A stretch of 47,326 nucleotides of DNA from CAUZFZ01 sp963579025 (GCA_963579025.1 CAUZFZ010000069.1:1-47326); one strand, 5' to 3'. Shown: positions 34,101 to 41,923, counted from the first letter of the stretch. Made by a program: numbers and translations. The notes: generated by a model not told the origin, from the sequence alone.

Positions 34101-34284
34101 AGCGTTGGATGAGCAGCGGGCGAATGTCGTTTTCGAAGAACGCCAAAGATGTCGCGTCGGCTGCGAATGACGAGTTGGTAATGACGAACGACGAAAGAAT
34201 TCCCAATGCCCAATAACGAACGACTGCGACGCCAGAGTCTCGACGGTCTTGCTCGTCATTCCTTAGTTCATTGTGATTCGTCAT
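31102..34284 (-). CDS. planctomycete cytochrome c (PSCyt1), DUF1549 and DUF1553 protein
   Basis: A 1,060-residue secreted protein. A signal peptide ends near residue 42 (SFAADA). Residues 48-150 hold the cytochrome c-like PSCyt1 domain with one haem motif CVKCH at 62-66 and LKMPPDEKLS downstream. Residues about 165-380 are DUF1549 (PSCyt2), with RATFDLTGLPPTPNEID and GERWGRHWLDVVRYADTAG. A coiled coil follows (RIEAQVARLDADIKRLEAD). Residues about 510-670 form a beta-rich insert (GTVPPKKLVVHPNPKEG, WYVDSLNGKGF) that may be a carbohydrate-binding fold. Residues 780-1040 are DUF1553, with NPLTARVMVNRIWQQHFGRG. It probably transfers electrons or oxidises a polysaccharide-derived substrate; this is unproven. 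It starts 18 bases after the DUF1552 stop. Confidence 0.93.
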   Translation of the reverse strand: MTNHNELRNDEQDRRDSGVAVVRYWALGILSSFVITNSSFAADATSLAFFENDIRPLLIQRCVKCHGPKKAESGLRLDTLEFARKGGDTGPGVVSDRPDKSLIIQAVRRVGDLKMPPDEKLSDREIAALVRWIRDGAQWPDGMKLVVGSPMLRGGAITNEDRAFWSFQPITDPPVPQVDGKLRVDNDIDRFVHTKLVDTGLQIRTPTEKRVLIRRATFDLTGLPPTPNEIDAFLADDSPDAFAAVINRSLESRTYGERWGRHWLDVVRYADTAGETADYPTPLSWKYRNWVIDAFNMDKPYDEFISEQIAGDILADRMIAEHLASSSDAALDDATLARYREMLTATGFIAVSRRFGFDVENYHHLTIQDTIDTVGQAVLGLSLGCARCHDHKYDPINTTDYYSWYGIFESTRYSFPGSEQKKRPYDSIPAIPKAIASERNARIEAQVARLDADIKRLEADRKLAEERLKASGSWDGYVEQRRLKESHQDRDGHVGLQLWRLDPLPLVAINTSGSVLKIPGTVPPKKLVVHPNPKEGVGIAWRSPIAGRVRITGHVQDAHDCGDSILWYVDSLNGKGFTSIAGGGIDRNASQVFATDGKPFEADVQPGDFLQLAVMPKSNHGCDLTQVDFAIVEVDGKGQKWDVVSDVLKDMTEANPNDDQYGNAGVWYFYKVAEDRGQAFGATPRTPLSPTEIAELRSNLDRTSKELTRLMPERDQLKKSGPYEVVYGAIEQDKPKNAQIQIRGDNRKPGDAVPRKNLEILGHDSLPADAGSGRLQMAEWLTRRSNPLTARVMVNRIWQQHFGRGLVATGNDFGARGELPSHPQLLDWLASRFIESDWSINAIHRLIMNSATYQQSSAYDAVAAEADPDARLLWRFNRRRLSAEEIRDAMLFVSGDLDSTMGAEHPFPAVETWGFTQHAPYYGVYPTKRRSIYLMQQRLKRHPFLSLFDGADPNVSTARRELTTVPTQALYLMNNEFVHERSASLAARVMNSADDPAGRVTLAYVIALGRQPDSEETADSLAFLAEYGETLGEPGTEREQLVWSSFVRLILTRNEFLFVD

Positions 34285-34302
34285 GCTTCAGTCGCCTTAG
34301 CG

Positions 34303-35616
34303 TCATACCTCGTCGAGTGGTTTAGTGGCATCACCAAACGCGTCAAGTTGCACTCCCATCCTGTTCATCAGGCTGAGATACAGCCGGCACATTTGTCGGT
34401 CGGACTTGCCGATGTAGTTCAGATTCTGGCCGCCTTTGAGTTTGCCGCCACCGCCACCGCCGCCGACCATGACGACCGGAAGCTGCGACGCGTCGTGATG
34501 GCCATTCAGCATGCTGGAGCACAGCATCAGCATCGAGTTGTCGAGTAGCGTGCGTTCGCCCTCTTGAATGCCGTCCATCTTCCGGGCGATGTATGCCATC
34601 TGCTCAAGGAAGAATTGATTCACTTTCAGCCAGTCGTCGGTGTCGTTGTGTGAGAGCAGATGGTGGATCATGTAGTCCACTCCAAGGTGCGGAAATCGCA
34701 ACGTGCCGTGGTCGTTGTTCAACTTTAGTGTGCAGACTCGAGTGGTGTCTGTCTGAAACGCCAGAACCAGGATGTCGCTCATCAATCGCATGTGCTCGAC
34801 GATATCCTGTGGAAATCCATCCTTCGGTCGCGCGATATTCGGGCTGGTGAGCGTTGGTCGCCAGCCCTGTAGCTCACCTCGCTGACCAGCATTATCGATA
34901 CGTCGTTCCACTTCTCGCACCGAGTTCAGGTACTCGTCGAGTTTCTGCTGGTCCAGCCGGCTGATATTTCGCCGGAAGTCCTGCGCGTCGGCCAGCACGG
35001 CATCCAGAACGCTCTTATCGCCACGTTGAGCGGTGTCCTTGAAAAGCTGATCAAACGCGAGTGCGGGATACACTTCCAGCGGCGTCGGCGTTGTCGGACT
35101 GCTCCACGAAATGTGCGAGCTGTACAGCATCGAGTAGTTTTTATGCACCGACGGATTAGCCTTCTCGCAACCGAGCACCAGACTGGGCAGCTTCGTCTGA
35201 CGTCCGATGCGCTGAGCAATGACCTGGTCGACACTGGTGCCCGATTGAATCGTGCCTCCGGGAGCCAACGGAGCACCCGACAGCAGATTACCGGTCTGCG
35301 AGCTATGAATGTTTCCTTTCAGAGCCTCGGCATTGTAGAGGCCGCGAATGAAGGTCAGGCGGTCTCGGAAGTCATTGAGCGGATGCAGAACCTTCCCGAG
35401 CTGCATCAACTCGCCTTCACCCTTCGCCCACCACTCATTCCGGTGGTACCCGCATCCGGAAAACAGAATGGCCGTCCGTACGGGAGCCTGGCTCGCGGGT
35501 TGTTTCGATTTGGTCTCGTCACCCCACACGCTGAGTGACTCCATCCACGGCAGAGCCATGCTGACCCCAAGACCACGCAACATCGTTCGGCGGGACAACT
35601 GGTAAGCGTGTTTCAT
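34303..35616 (-). CDS. DUF1552 protein, Tat-exported
   Basis: A 437-residue DUF1552 protein. LSRRTMLRGLGVSMALPWME near residues 7-26 is a Tat signal. RTAILFSGCGYHRNEWW, NLLSGAPLAPGG, SLVLGCEKANPS and LMLCSSMLNGHHDASQLPVV are family-typical. A run of Gly (VGGGGGGGKLKG) lies near the end. I chose the ATG at 35616 because GAGAGGAC lies about 8 bases upstream; a longer frame starts at 35631. In most planctomycetes DUF1552 follows a DUF1592/1588 gene; here it is the first gene of a DUF1549/1553-DUF1501 operon, with an 18-base gap. The activity is unknown. Confidence 0.92.
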   Translation of the reverse strand: MKHAYQLSRRTMLRGLGVSMALPWMESLSVWGDETKSKQPASQAPVRTAILFSGCGYHRNEWWAKGEGELMQLGKVLHPLNDFRDRLTFIRGLYNAEALKGNIHSSQTGNLLSGAPLAPGGTIQSGTSVDQVIAQRIGRQTKLPSLVLGCEKANPSVHKNYSMLYSSHISWSSPTTPTPLEVYPALAFDQLFKDTAQRGDKSVLDAVLADAQDFRRNISRLDQQKLDEYLNSVREVERRIDNAGQRGELQGWRPTLTSPNIARPKDGFPQDIVEHMRLMSDILVLAFQTDTTRVCTLKLNNDHGTLRFPHLGVDYMIHHLLSHNDTDDWLKVNQFFLEQMAYIARKMDGIQEGERTLLDNSMLMLCSSMLNGHHDASQLPVVMVGGGGGGGKLKGGQNLNYIGKSDRQMCRLYLSLMNRMGVQLDAFGDATKPLDEV

Positions 35617-35687
35617 CACAAGTCCTCTCACTCGCGTTTGCGGTCAGCTTCGCCGTTTGATCAACGAAACCGTGAGGCTGCAGGCGG

Positions 35688-35733
35688 ACTTCTCCGAAAT
35701 CCGAACGCGGCAGGTCCCGATTTCGGAGAAATC
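35688..35733. repeat. palindromic repeat
   Basis: GACTTCTCCGAAATCC (from about 35687) pairs with CGATTTCGGAGAAATC (35718-35733) at 14 of 16 positions; a second possible fold pairs CCCGATTTC with GAAATCGGG. It lies in the 287-base gap between the divergent DUF1552 and sulfatase genes. No other feature is supported in that gap. Confidence 0.65.
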
Positions 35734-35903
35734 GGGCTACCGCTCAGGCACGGCCTGCTTCACGGCATTGTGCCTGGACAGAGCCTACGATTAAGAATCC
35801 CGTGCGAACACCGCAAAGCTCTGATATTTGACCAGCCGCGCGTCGACCGCGAACATGCGCGACGTAATTGGTGCAGAACAATTCGTGCTATTGAGGACCT
35901 GGA

Positions 35904-37376
35904 ATGCCCCGTATTTTTCGAATTCTCGCGTTGCGACAGCTTTTCGTGGTTACAGCAGCGGCGCTGTTGTGCGGGATGATTCCTGCCGGCACACCGGCGG
36001 CAGATCGGCTGCCGAACTTTGTTGTCGTCTTCACCGACGACCAGGGTTACCAGGACGTCGGAGCGTTCGGTTCGCCGGATATCGAGACGCCCAATCTTGA
36101 TCGCATGGCGGAAGAGGGCGTGCGCTTTACCGACTTCTACGTGTCGCAGGCGGTGTGTTCCGCGTCGCGCTCAGCTTTGATGACCGGGTGCTACAACGTG
36201 CGGGTCGGCATTCGCGGTGCTCTGGGGCCGAGCGTGAAAATCGGCATTCATGATGACGAATGGACTATCGCTGAAGTGCTCAAGCAGAAGGAATACGCCA
36301 CGGCGATCTACGGAAAGTGGCACCTGGGGCATCATCCACAGTTCCTGCCGACTCGGCACGGATTCGATGAGTACTTCGGCCTGCCCTACTCGAACGACAT
36401 GTGGCCGTATCATCCGAATGTCCTGCATCTGCCCATGGAACAGCGTCTGAAGCGGTGGCCGCATTTGCCGCTGATTGAAGGTCAGAAAGTCGTGAAGCTT
36501 CCGGTGACTCCGGAAGATCAAACGCACCTCACGACGTGGTATACCGAACGGGCGGTCAAGTTCATCGAAGGGCACAAGGACGAGCCGTTCTTCGTGTATG
36601 TGCCGCATTCAATGCCGCACGTTCCGCTGTATGTCAGCGACAAGTTCAAGGGAAAGTCGAAGCGAGGACTGTACGGGGACGTGATCATGGAGATTGACTG
36701 GTCCGTTGGACAGATTCTGGACACGCTTAAGAAACTGGATCTCGACGACAACACGCTGGTCGTTTTTACGTCAGACAACGGACCGTGGCTGTCATACGGG
36801 AACCACGGCGGGTCGGCTTTGCCGTTGCGTGAGGGCAAGGGCACGATGTGGGACGGCGGCTGTCGCGAGCCCTGCATCATGCGCTGGCCGGGGAAGATTC
36901 CGGCGGGAATTGAATGCAGTGAAGTCGCCTCGACGATTGATGTCCTGCCGACGTTCGCCCATCTCGCCGGAGCCGGGCTGCCGCCGCACACGATCGATGG
37001 CAAGAACATCTGGCCTCTGATGTCAGGTCAGGACCGGGCGAAGTCGCCGCACGAAGCATTCGCCATGTACTACGGCAGCGAGTTGCAGGCGGTCCGCAGC
37101 GGAAAATGGAAGCTGCATTTCCCGCATGGTTACCGCAGTCTCAAAGGCGAACCGGGTAACGACGGTCTGCCAGGTCCCTACATCCAGAAACGGACGGGAT
37201 TCGAGTTGTACGACCTGAAAGCCGACATCAGCGAGTCAAAGAACGTCCACGACGATCACTCGGAAGTGGTTGCCCGCCTGAAGAAGCACGGCGATGCGTT
37301 CCGTGCGGAACTCGGCGATAGCCGCACAAAGACGCGGGGCAGCGGCGTGCGGCCGGTCGGGCAGTTGCGGGAATGA
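35904..37376 (+). CDS. sulfatase (arylsulfatase family)
   Basis: A 490-residue exported sulfatase. The signal peptide spans residues 1-33, with LFVVTAAALLCGMIPAG. NFVVVFTDDQGYQDVG holds two metal-binding Asp, CSASR is the formylglycine site followed by SALMTGCYNVRVG, GKWHLGH has catalytic Lys and His, and TSDNGPWLSYG the last metal ligands. KGTMWDGGCREPCIMRWPGKI is the conserved C-terminal signature. The site fits type I sulfatase maturation, unlike the variant CAPLR in the other sulfatase. GAGGA lies before the ATG. It is divergent from the DUF1552-1553-1501 operon and could share regulation with it. Confidence 0.95.
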   Translation: MPRIFRILALRQLFVVTAAALLCGMIPAGTPAADRLPNFVVVFTDDQGYQDVGAFGSPDIETPNLDRMAEEGVRFTDFYVSQAVCSASRSALMTGCYNVRVGIRGALGPSVKIGIHDDEWTIAEVLKQKEYATAIYGKWHLGHHPQFLPTRHGFDEYFGLPYSNDMWPYHPNVLHLPMEQRLKRWPHLPLIEGQKVVKLPVTPEDQTHLTTWYTERAVKFIEGHKDEPFFVYVPHSMPHVPLYVSDKFKGKSKRGLYGDVIMEIDWSVGQILDTLKKLDLDDNTLVVFTSDNGPWLSYGNHGGSALPLREGKGTMWDGGCREPCIMRWPGKIPAGIECSEVASTIDVLPTFAHLAGAGLPPHTIDGKNIWPLMSGQDRAKSPHEAFAMYYGSELQAVRSGKWKLHFPHGYRSLKGEPGNDGLPGPYIQKRTGFELYDLKADISESKNVHDDHSEVVARLKKHGDAFRAELGDSRTKTRGSGVRPVGQLRE

Positions 37377-37404
37377 GCGGCAGACTCGTTGTGACGACTC
37401 TCGT

Positions 37405-37977
37405 TCAGGCGGGCGTGCCCGCTGTCCGGAGCGAGGGCACGCGGCGTTCGGCCAGAGCAAAGGCACCGAACAGCACGCCGTTGTAGACCAGATCGCTCAT
37501 TAACGTGCCGCGGACAAAAGGGACCGCGTTCAGATAGGTCTGGCTCAGGCTGAGTCCCGCAGGGAGGTCGTAGACCAGCCACCAGCCGAAGTTGGAGACG
37601 ACGAAGAAAACTGCCGTCGCCGCCAGTGATCCAGCCAGCACGGTGACCACGTTGCGACGATTCCGAACCAGCAGGCCGAAGCCGATGATCAGGCCGATCG
37701 CGAGATAGACGAAAAGAGCCATTCTCCAGCCTTGCTCGAAGAGATAATCGTATCGGCCTGCGTAGAGCAGCACGTCACTCACGACCATGACGGACAACGG
37801 CACGATGAATGCCAGGCGTCGTGACAGAAAGCAGGCCCCGCCGAACAGGGCGATGGCGCCAACGGGTTGAAAGTTTTCCAGACCGGGCAGAAGCCGCGAG
37901 AGGGCGGCGAGCAGAATCAGTCCCGTCACAAGGAGAAATCGCGGCTGACGGATCAGAGACTCGGGTTTCGACGGCAC
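37405..37977 (-). CDS. DUF6580-like membrane protein
   Basis: A membrane protein of about 190 residues with five or six hydrophobic segments. The pattern LENFQPVGAIALFGGACF resembles DUF6580, a family of unknown role. SNFGWWLVYDLPAGLSLSQT in the second half is also typical. The start is uncertain: I chose the GTG at 37977, with AGGA about 9 bases upstream and four residues before a basic segment and first helix. The frame is open to 38130, but the extra 51 residues are Arg/Ser rich and not membrane-like. It converges with the sulfatase gene, ending 28 bases from it. Confidence 0.7.
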   Translation of the reverse strand: MPSKPESLIRQPRFLLVTGLILLAALSRLLPGLENFQPVGAIALFGGACFLSRRLAFIVPLSVMVVSDVLLYAGRYDYLFEQGWRMALFVYLAIGLIIGFGLLVRNRRNVVTVLAGSLAATAVFFVVSNFGWWLVYDLPAGLSLSQTYLNAVPFVRGTLMSDLVYNGVLFGAFALAERRVPSLRTAGTPA

Positions 37978-38157
37978 GGCTTGGATTCCTGCGGGAGTTG
38001 AGTGAACGGTTGAAGAGGATAACTCGCTGCGTCGCCGCCGCAAAGTCGGACTGAACAAGACCTCATTGCGGCGGCAGGCCGGCTTTCGATAGTCTGTCCA
38101 GGTCGGATACTTGAACCCGAATGAAACCACTCAACTCAGCAGGGAAGGCGATCAGAA

Positions 38158-38625
38158 ATGGCGACCGAACGGACTTTTGTGCTGCTCAAACCAGATGCGG
38201 TGCAGCGACGGCTGGTGGGCGAACTGTATGGTCGGTTCGAGCAGAAGGGCCTGAAAGTTGTCGGACTGAAAATGCTACGCGTGACTCAGGAACTGTCCCG
38301 TCGGCACTATGAGGAACACGTCGAGAAGCCGTTTTACCCGCTGCTGGAAGAATTCATTACGTCGAGCCCGGTGATCGCACTGGTCCTGGAAGGTCCCGAA
38401 GCGATTTCAGTTGTCCGGGCAATGCTGGGAACGACCAACGGTCGTGAGTCGCCGATGGGTACAATACGCGGGGACTTTGGGGTTAGCCGACAGATGAATC
38501 TTGTTCACGGCAGCGACGGCCCGGAAGCCGCCGCCCGTGAGATTCCAATCTACTTTTCGAACGACGAGCTGATCGACTACGAGCCGACGCTCGGTGGCTG
38601 GGTCTGTGCCGACGACGAAAAGTGA
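38158..38625 (+). CDS. ndk: nucleoside diphosphate kinase
   Basis: Transfers the gamma-phosphate of ATP to NDPs through a phospho-histidine, keeping NTP and dNTP pools balanced. At 155 residues it is standard length. TFVLLKPDAVQRRLVGEL at 6-23 includes the nucleotide-binding Lys11. GTIRGDFGVSRQMNLVHGSD at 101-120 carries catalytic His117. AGGGAAGG lies before the ATG. hicB follows 21 bases later on the same strand. Confidence 0.97.
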   Translation: MATERTFVLLKPDAVQRRLVGELYGRFEQKGLKVVGLKMLRVTQELSRRHYEEHVEKPFYPLLEEFITSSPVIALVLEGPEAISVVRAMLGTTNGRESPMGTIRGDFGVSRQMNLVHGSDGPEAAAREIPIYFSNDELIDYEPTLGGWVCADDEK

Positions 38626-38646
38626 ACAACTTCAAGAGAGTGCCTT

Positions 38647-38853
38647 GTGAAATTCGTGATTACCATCAGTCGTGACGAAGACGGCGTGTGGATCGCCGAA
38701 TGTCCGTCGATTCCGGGCTGTGTCAGTCAGGGGACAACTCGCGACGAGGCAATTCGGAATGTGCAGGATGCAATCAAGACGTGTCTTGAAGTGCGGGCCG
38801 AAAAGGGAATGCCTCTGACGATTGAAACCTGCGAGGTGGAGGTCGTTGCCTGA
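38647..38853 (+). CDS. hicB: HicB-type antitoxin
   Basis: A 68-residue HicB-like antitoxin with FVITISRDEDGVWIAECPSI and PGCVSQGTTRDEAIRNVQDA, a partial RNase H fold typical of the family. There is no added DNA-binding domain at the C-terminus, so autoregulation would need another factor or only occurs through the complex. The start is GTG at 38647. The stop overlaps the hicA ATG (TGATG), so the two are translationally coupled. Confidence 0.88.
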   Translation: MKFVITISRDEDGVWIAECPSIPGCVSQGTTRDEAIRNVQDAIKTCLEVRAEKGMPLTIETCEVEVVA

Positions 38854-39077
38854 TGGCTCGGCTTCCTCAGCTAAACGGACGCCAGGTCGTCAAGGCGTTT
38901 CAGAAATTCGGCTGGGAGGAGGCCCGTCAATCGGGGAGCCATATCATTCTGACAAAGGACGGCCACATGGCGACGCTCTCCGTTCCCAATCACAAGCAAG
39001 TTGCCGTTGGTACACTTCGCAGCCTGATTCGGTCTGCGGGTTTGACGGTCGATGAGTTCGTTTGGTCGTTGAATTGA
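38853..39077 (+). CDS. hicA: HicA-type toxin, mRNA interferase
   Basis: A 74-residue double-stranded-RNA-binding-like toxin. LNGRQVVKAFQKFGWEEARQ is the N-terminal helix and strand, GSHIIL holds the catalytic His, and SVPNHKQVAVGTLRSLIRSA is the C-terminal part. It would cleave mRNA unless bound by HicB. The antitoxin-first order is the reverse of the usual hicAB order but common for this HicB subtype. DUF1501 starts 23 bases downstream. Confidence 0.9.
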   Translation: MARLPQLNGRQVVKAFQKFGWEEARQSGSHIILTKDGHMATLSVPNHKQVAVGTLRSLIRSAGLTVDEFVWSLN

Positions 39078-39100
39078 ATCCTTCTGCCGGTACCGCCCAT

Positions 39101-40555
39101 ATGTCTGATTCCACTCTCACTCGACTGTTCGATTTGCCTCACGTTCATCGTCCGTGCTCGCGGCGCGAGATGCTGATGCGTGGCGGTGCAGGCTTCGGCG
39201 GGCTGGCTCTGGCGAGTCTTCTCGCAGACGACAATCGTTCCGATTTGCTGGGGGCGGATTCGCCTGCTGCGCCGAAGAAGCCGCACCATTCTCCTCCTGC
39301 GAAAAGCGTTATCTTCCTCTTTATGGAAGGTGGACCATCGCAGATGGATCTGTTCGATCCAAAGCCGTTGCTGACGGAACTGGCCGGGCAGCCTCTCCCG
39401 GGTTCCTTCAAACCGGTCATTACGCCGATGGGCGAATACAACGCCCCGTTGCTCGCTCCGAAGCGAAAGTGGAAACAGCATGGTGATGGCGGACTGTGGA
39501 TTTCTGACTGGCTGCCGCACACAGCGGAATGCGCCGATGACCTGGCGGTGCTGCGCGGCTGCTGGACGAACGGGATTAATCACTCCGGCGGCGTCTGTCA
39601 GATGAACACGGGAGTTTTTGTGGCGGGACGTCCGTCGCTGGGCTCATGGGTCAGCTATGGCCTGGGCACGGAGAATCAGAGCCTGCCGGCGTTTGTGGTC
39701 ATACCGGACAGCAAGTCGGATCCCGTGAATGGTCCACGAAACTGGGGCTCCGGGTTCATGCCGGCGGCCTACCAGGGGACGCGGCTGCAGATTGGCAGTC
39801 AACCGATCGCTGACCTCGCCACACCGACTGGCGTATCTGAAAAGCGACAGCAGGCGAAACTGGAATTTCTTAAGCAGCTCAATCAGAAGCACGCCGAGCA
39901 ACGCCCTCAGCAGACGGAACTTGAGGCCCGCATCGCCAGCTACGAACTCGCGTTCCGAATGCAGGCGACGGCTCCGGAAGCCGTCGATCTGACGCAGGAG
40001 TCAAAGGGCACGCAGGCGCTGTACGGGATCGGCGAAAAAGAGACTGACACGTTCGGTCGCAACTGCCTGCTGGCACGTCGACTGGTCGAGCGCGGGGTGC
40101 GGTTCGTGCAGCTCTATCACGGAACCGGCAGTAAGTGGGATGCGCACGCGGGGATTGAAGGCAATCACACAAAGAACTGTCTGCAGAGCGACAAGCCGGT
40201 GGCGGGACTGTTGAAGGATCTGAAGCGTCGCGGGCTGTTGGATTCCACGCTGGTTGTGTGGGGTGGTGAATTCGGGCGGACTCCGATGAGCGAAAAGGGA
40301 GACGGCCGCGACCACAACGTCACCGGCTTCACCATGTGGATGGCCGGAGCAGGCATCAAGGGCGGTCGTACGATCGGTGCGACGGACGAACTCGGTCTGC
40401 ACGCCATCGAAGACCGGCTGCATGTTCACGACCTGCACGCGACGATTCTGCACATGCTGGGTCTGGACCACATGGGCGTGACCTTCCGCTACAAAGGCCG
40501 CCCCGAACGCCCGACGATCAATGAAGGCGCGCCCTGTCTAAAACTGCTGGGTTAG
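39101..40555 (+). CDS. DUF1501 protein, second copy
   Basis: A 484-residue DUF1501 protein. RPCSRREMLMRGGAGFGGLA is a Tat signal. SVIFLFMEGGPSQMDLFDPK, GSWVSYGLGTENQSLPAFVV, VVWGGEFGRTP and HVHDLHATILHMLGLDHMGV parallel the copy at 29677-31092. It lacks an adjacent DUF1549/1553 partner, which is unusual. I chose the ATG at 39101 because the Tat signal then starts about 20 residues in; the frame is open to 39062 inside hicA. It may be transcribed with ndk and hicBA. Confidence 0.92.
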   Translation: MSDSTLTRLFDLPHVHRPCSRREMLMRGGAGFGGLALASLLADDNRSDLLGADSPAAPKKPHHSPPAKSVIFLFMEGGPSQMDLFDPKPLLTELAGQPLPGSFKPVITPMGEYNAPLLAPKRKWKQHGDGGLWISDWLPHTAECADDLAVLRGCWTNGINHSGGVCQMNTGVFVAGRPSLGSWVSYGLGTENQSLPAFVVIPDSKSDPVNGPRNWGSGFMPAAYQGTRLQIGSQPIADLATPTGVSEKRQQAKLEFLKQLNQKHAEQRPQQTELEARIASYELAFRMQATAPEAVDLTQESKGTQALYGIGEKETDTFGRNCLLARRLVERGVRFVQLYHGTGSKWDAHAGIEGNHTKNCLQSDKPVAGLLKDLKRRGLLDSTLVVWGGEFGRTPMSEKGDGRDHNVTGFTMWMAGAGIKGGRTIGATDELGLHAIEDRLHVHDLHATILHMLGLDHMGVTFRYKGRPERPTINEGAPCLKLLG

Positions 40556-40584
40556 GATCGGGCGATGAATAACTGTCGCAATAG

Positions 40585-40647
40585 ATTAGCCGCAGGGCGT
40601 TAGCCCCGGTTGCTGCACGGAACCGGGGCTAACGCCCTGCGGCTAAT
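40585..40647. repeat. perfect 27-bp palindromic repeat
   Basis: Arms at 40585-40611 and 40621-40647 are perfect reverse complements, with a 9-base loop. The arm begins ATTAGCCGCAGGGCGTTAG. Outer bases AACTGTC and GACAGT can extend the stem. It separates the convergent DUF1501 and ATP-grasp genes and includes the ATP-grasp stop codon. It would function well as a bidirectional terminator, and its sequence fits a dispersed element seen in planctomycetes. Confidence 0.9.
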
Positions 40648-41860
40648 GCTGACAGTAATTCTTCGGCCGATCCTTAGCAGTCTTACATCGCGGCAGGCGT
40701 TTGCGCAGTTGTCTCGCTGCCCTGCATAGCTTGTCGCGGCATTCGTCGACGCCAGGTGCCCGCGCCAGCAGGGTACACACTGGATGTCCGGTATTGACCG
40801 TCGATCCCTCAGCGGGGATGTCTGCGATATCGAGGCATGAATCGGTCAGAGTCGCCACGAGTGATGGCAGGCTGTCGACACGCGTGGGATGCGGTGCGTA
40901 GACAATAATTCTTCCCCACATCGATCCCGTCTGCTGCTCATCGCATTTGATCGCTCTTCCGTGTATTGCCGTCGACCAGGCAGGCTGCGACGGGCTTGAG
41001 ATTGAGGACTCAACGTGCCAGCGCATTAACGGCCAGCCGTAGGCTCGCTCATATAACTCGGCAGATGCCGGCCAGCGTGGATTGACTTCCAGAGTCGACA
41101 GGGTGGCTCTGTTCTGGTCGAGAATGAAATCGACCCCGAACAGGCCGACCAGTCCCGCGTCAGCGGCGAGTGTCTGGCCAATCTGTTCGGCGAGTGCGAA
41201 ACAGCCGGGAAAGACGTCTGCAGCGCCAAGCGGTCCGATCGAGCCGCAGTGCAGATAACCTAACGCCCCGGCGTCAGGCTCGCCCTGAAGCTGATGACAC
41301 ATGCCCAGCAAATAAACGCTGGGTCCCGAAGCGACGAAAAGAGCCGAGACGGAGTTACCAGCAACGAACTGCTGGAAAACCAGGCCTGCCGAAGCGGGTG
41401 TTTCGTGTTTCGCTTCGTGAATGTGGAAGCCAGCGGCGCTGCTCAATGGCTTGGCCAGCCAGCGAGTGTTCAAGTCGTCAGATGTGAGGCGACTGCGGAC
41501 TTCGACTGCCGGGAGTCCGGCGTCACGGAGCAGTTCCTGTATCCGGAAGGGAGAGCGAACGAGTCTCAGAACATGCGATCCATTGCCGGCAAGCGGAAAT
41601 CGTGTCGCCAGCTCGTCGATCAGTTCGGGTGAATTCTCTAAAGCCCCTGTGTAGATCAGCGGCACGTTCGGCGCCTCAGCGAGTGCGGCGGGGACCCCGT
41701 CAGGCCAGTCCGACACCACTCGGACGAATTGCGCGCACTCGCGGAGGTCGGTATCTCCAAACTGATCGACGCACCACGAAGCGAACCCCGCTCGGGCGGC
41801 GGACTGAGCCGCGGCCCGTGTGCTGGCTCCGACGATAATCAGCGGTTCGGGCTCGGACAT
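40643..41860 (-). CDS. ATP-grasp protein of the H4MPT/C1 cluster
   Basis: A 405-residue ATP-grasp ligase-like enzyme. The N-terminal part has PLIIVGASTRAAAQSAARAG, a preATP-grasp Rossmann-like start. RWLAKPLSSAAGFHIHEA holds the ATP-binding Lys, LVFQQFVAGNSVSALFVA follows, and LFGVDFILDQNRATLSTLEV plus NPRWPASAELYERAYG form the Mg-binding end. ATP-grasp proteins recur next to tetrahydromethanopterin genes and have been proposed to build parts of the C1 carrier or methanofuran; the exact role here is inference. It is divergent from fae, which is 178 bases away. The C-terminal 40 residues are Arg/Cys/Lys rich. Confidence 0.85.
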   Translation of the reverse strand: MSEPEPLIIVGASTRAAAQSAARAGFASWCVDQFGDTDLRECAQFVRVVSDWPDGVPAALAEAPNVPLIYTGALENSPELIDELATRFPLAGNGSHVLRLVRSPFRIQELLRDAGLPAVEVRSRLTSDDLNTRWLAKPLSSAAGFHIHEAKHETPASAGLVFQQFVAGNSVSALFVASGPSVYLLGMCHQLQGEPDAGALGYLHCGSIGPLGAADVFPGCFALAEQIGQTLAADAGLVGLFGVDFILDQNRATLSTLEVNPRWPASAELYERAYGWPLMRWHVESSISSPSQPAWSTAIHGRAIKCDEQQTGSMWGRIIVYAPHPTRVDSLPSLVATLTDSCLDIADIPAEGSTVNTGHPVCTLLARAPGVDECRDKLCRAARQLRKRLPRCKTAKDRPKNYCQH

Positions 41861-41894
41861 TGTCGGTTTGTTGAGTTATCCGTGGGGTGTTGGC

Positions 41895-41923
41895 TTGCCA
41901 GGCTGGTAGCCAGTTCCGATCAT
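41895..41923 (+). promoter_or_regulatory. candidate sigma-70-like promoter for fae
   Basis: TTGCCA at 41895-41900 and GATCAT at 41918-41923 are separated by 17 bases. The -35 matches the consensus at 5 of 6 positions and the -10 at 4 of 6. It faces fae, with a leader of about 110 bases. The match is only by eye, so it is tentative. Confidence 0.3.
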
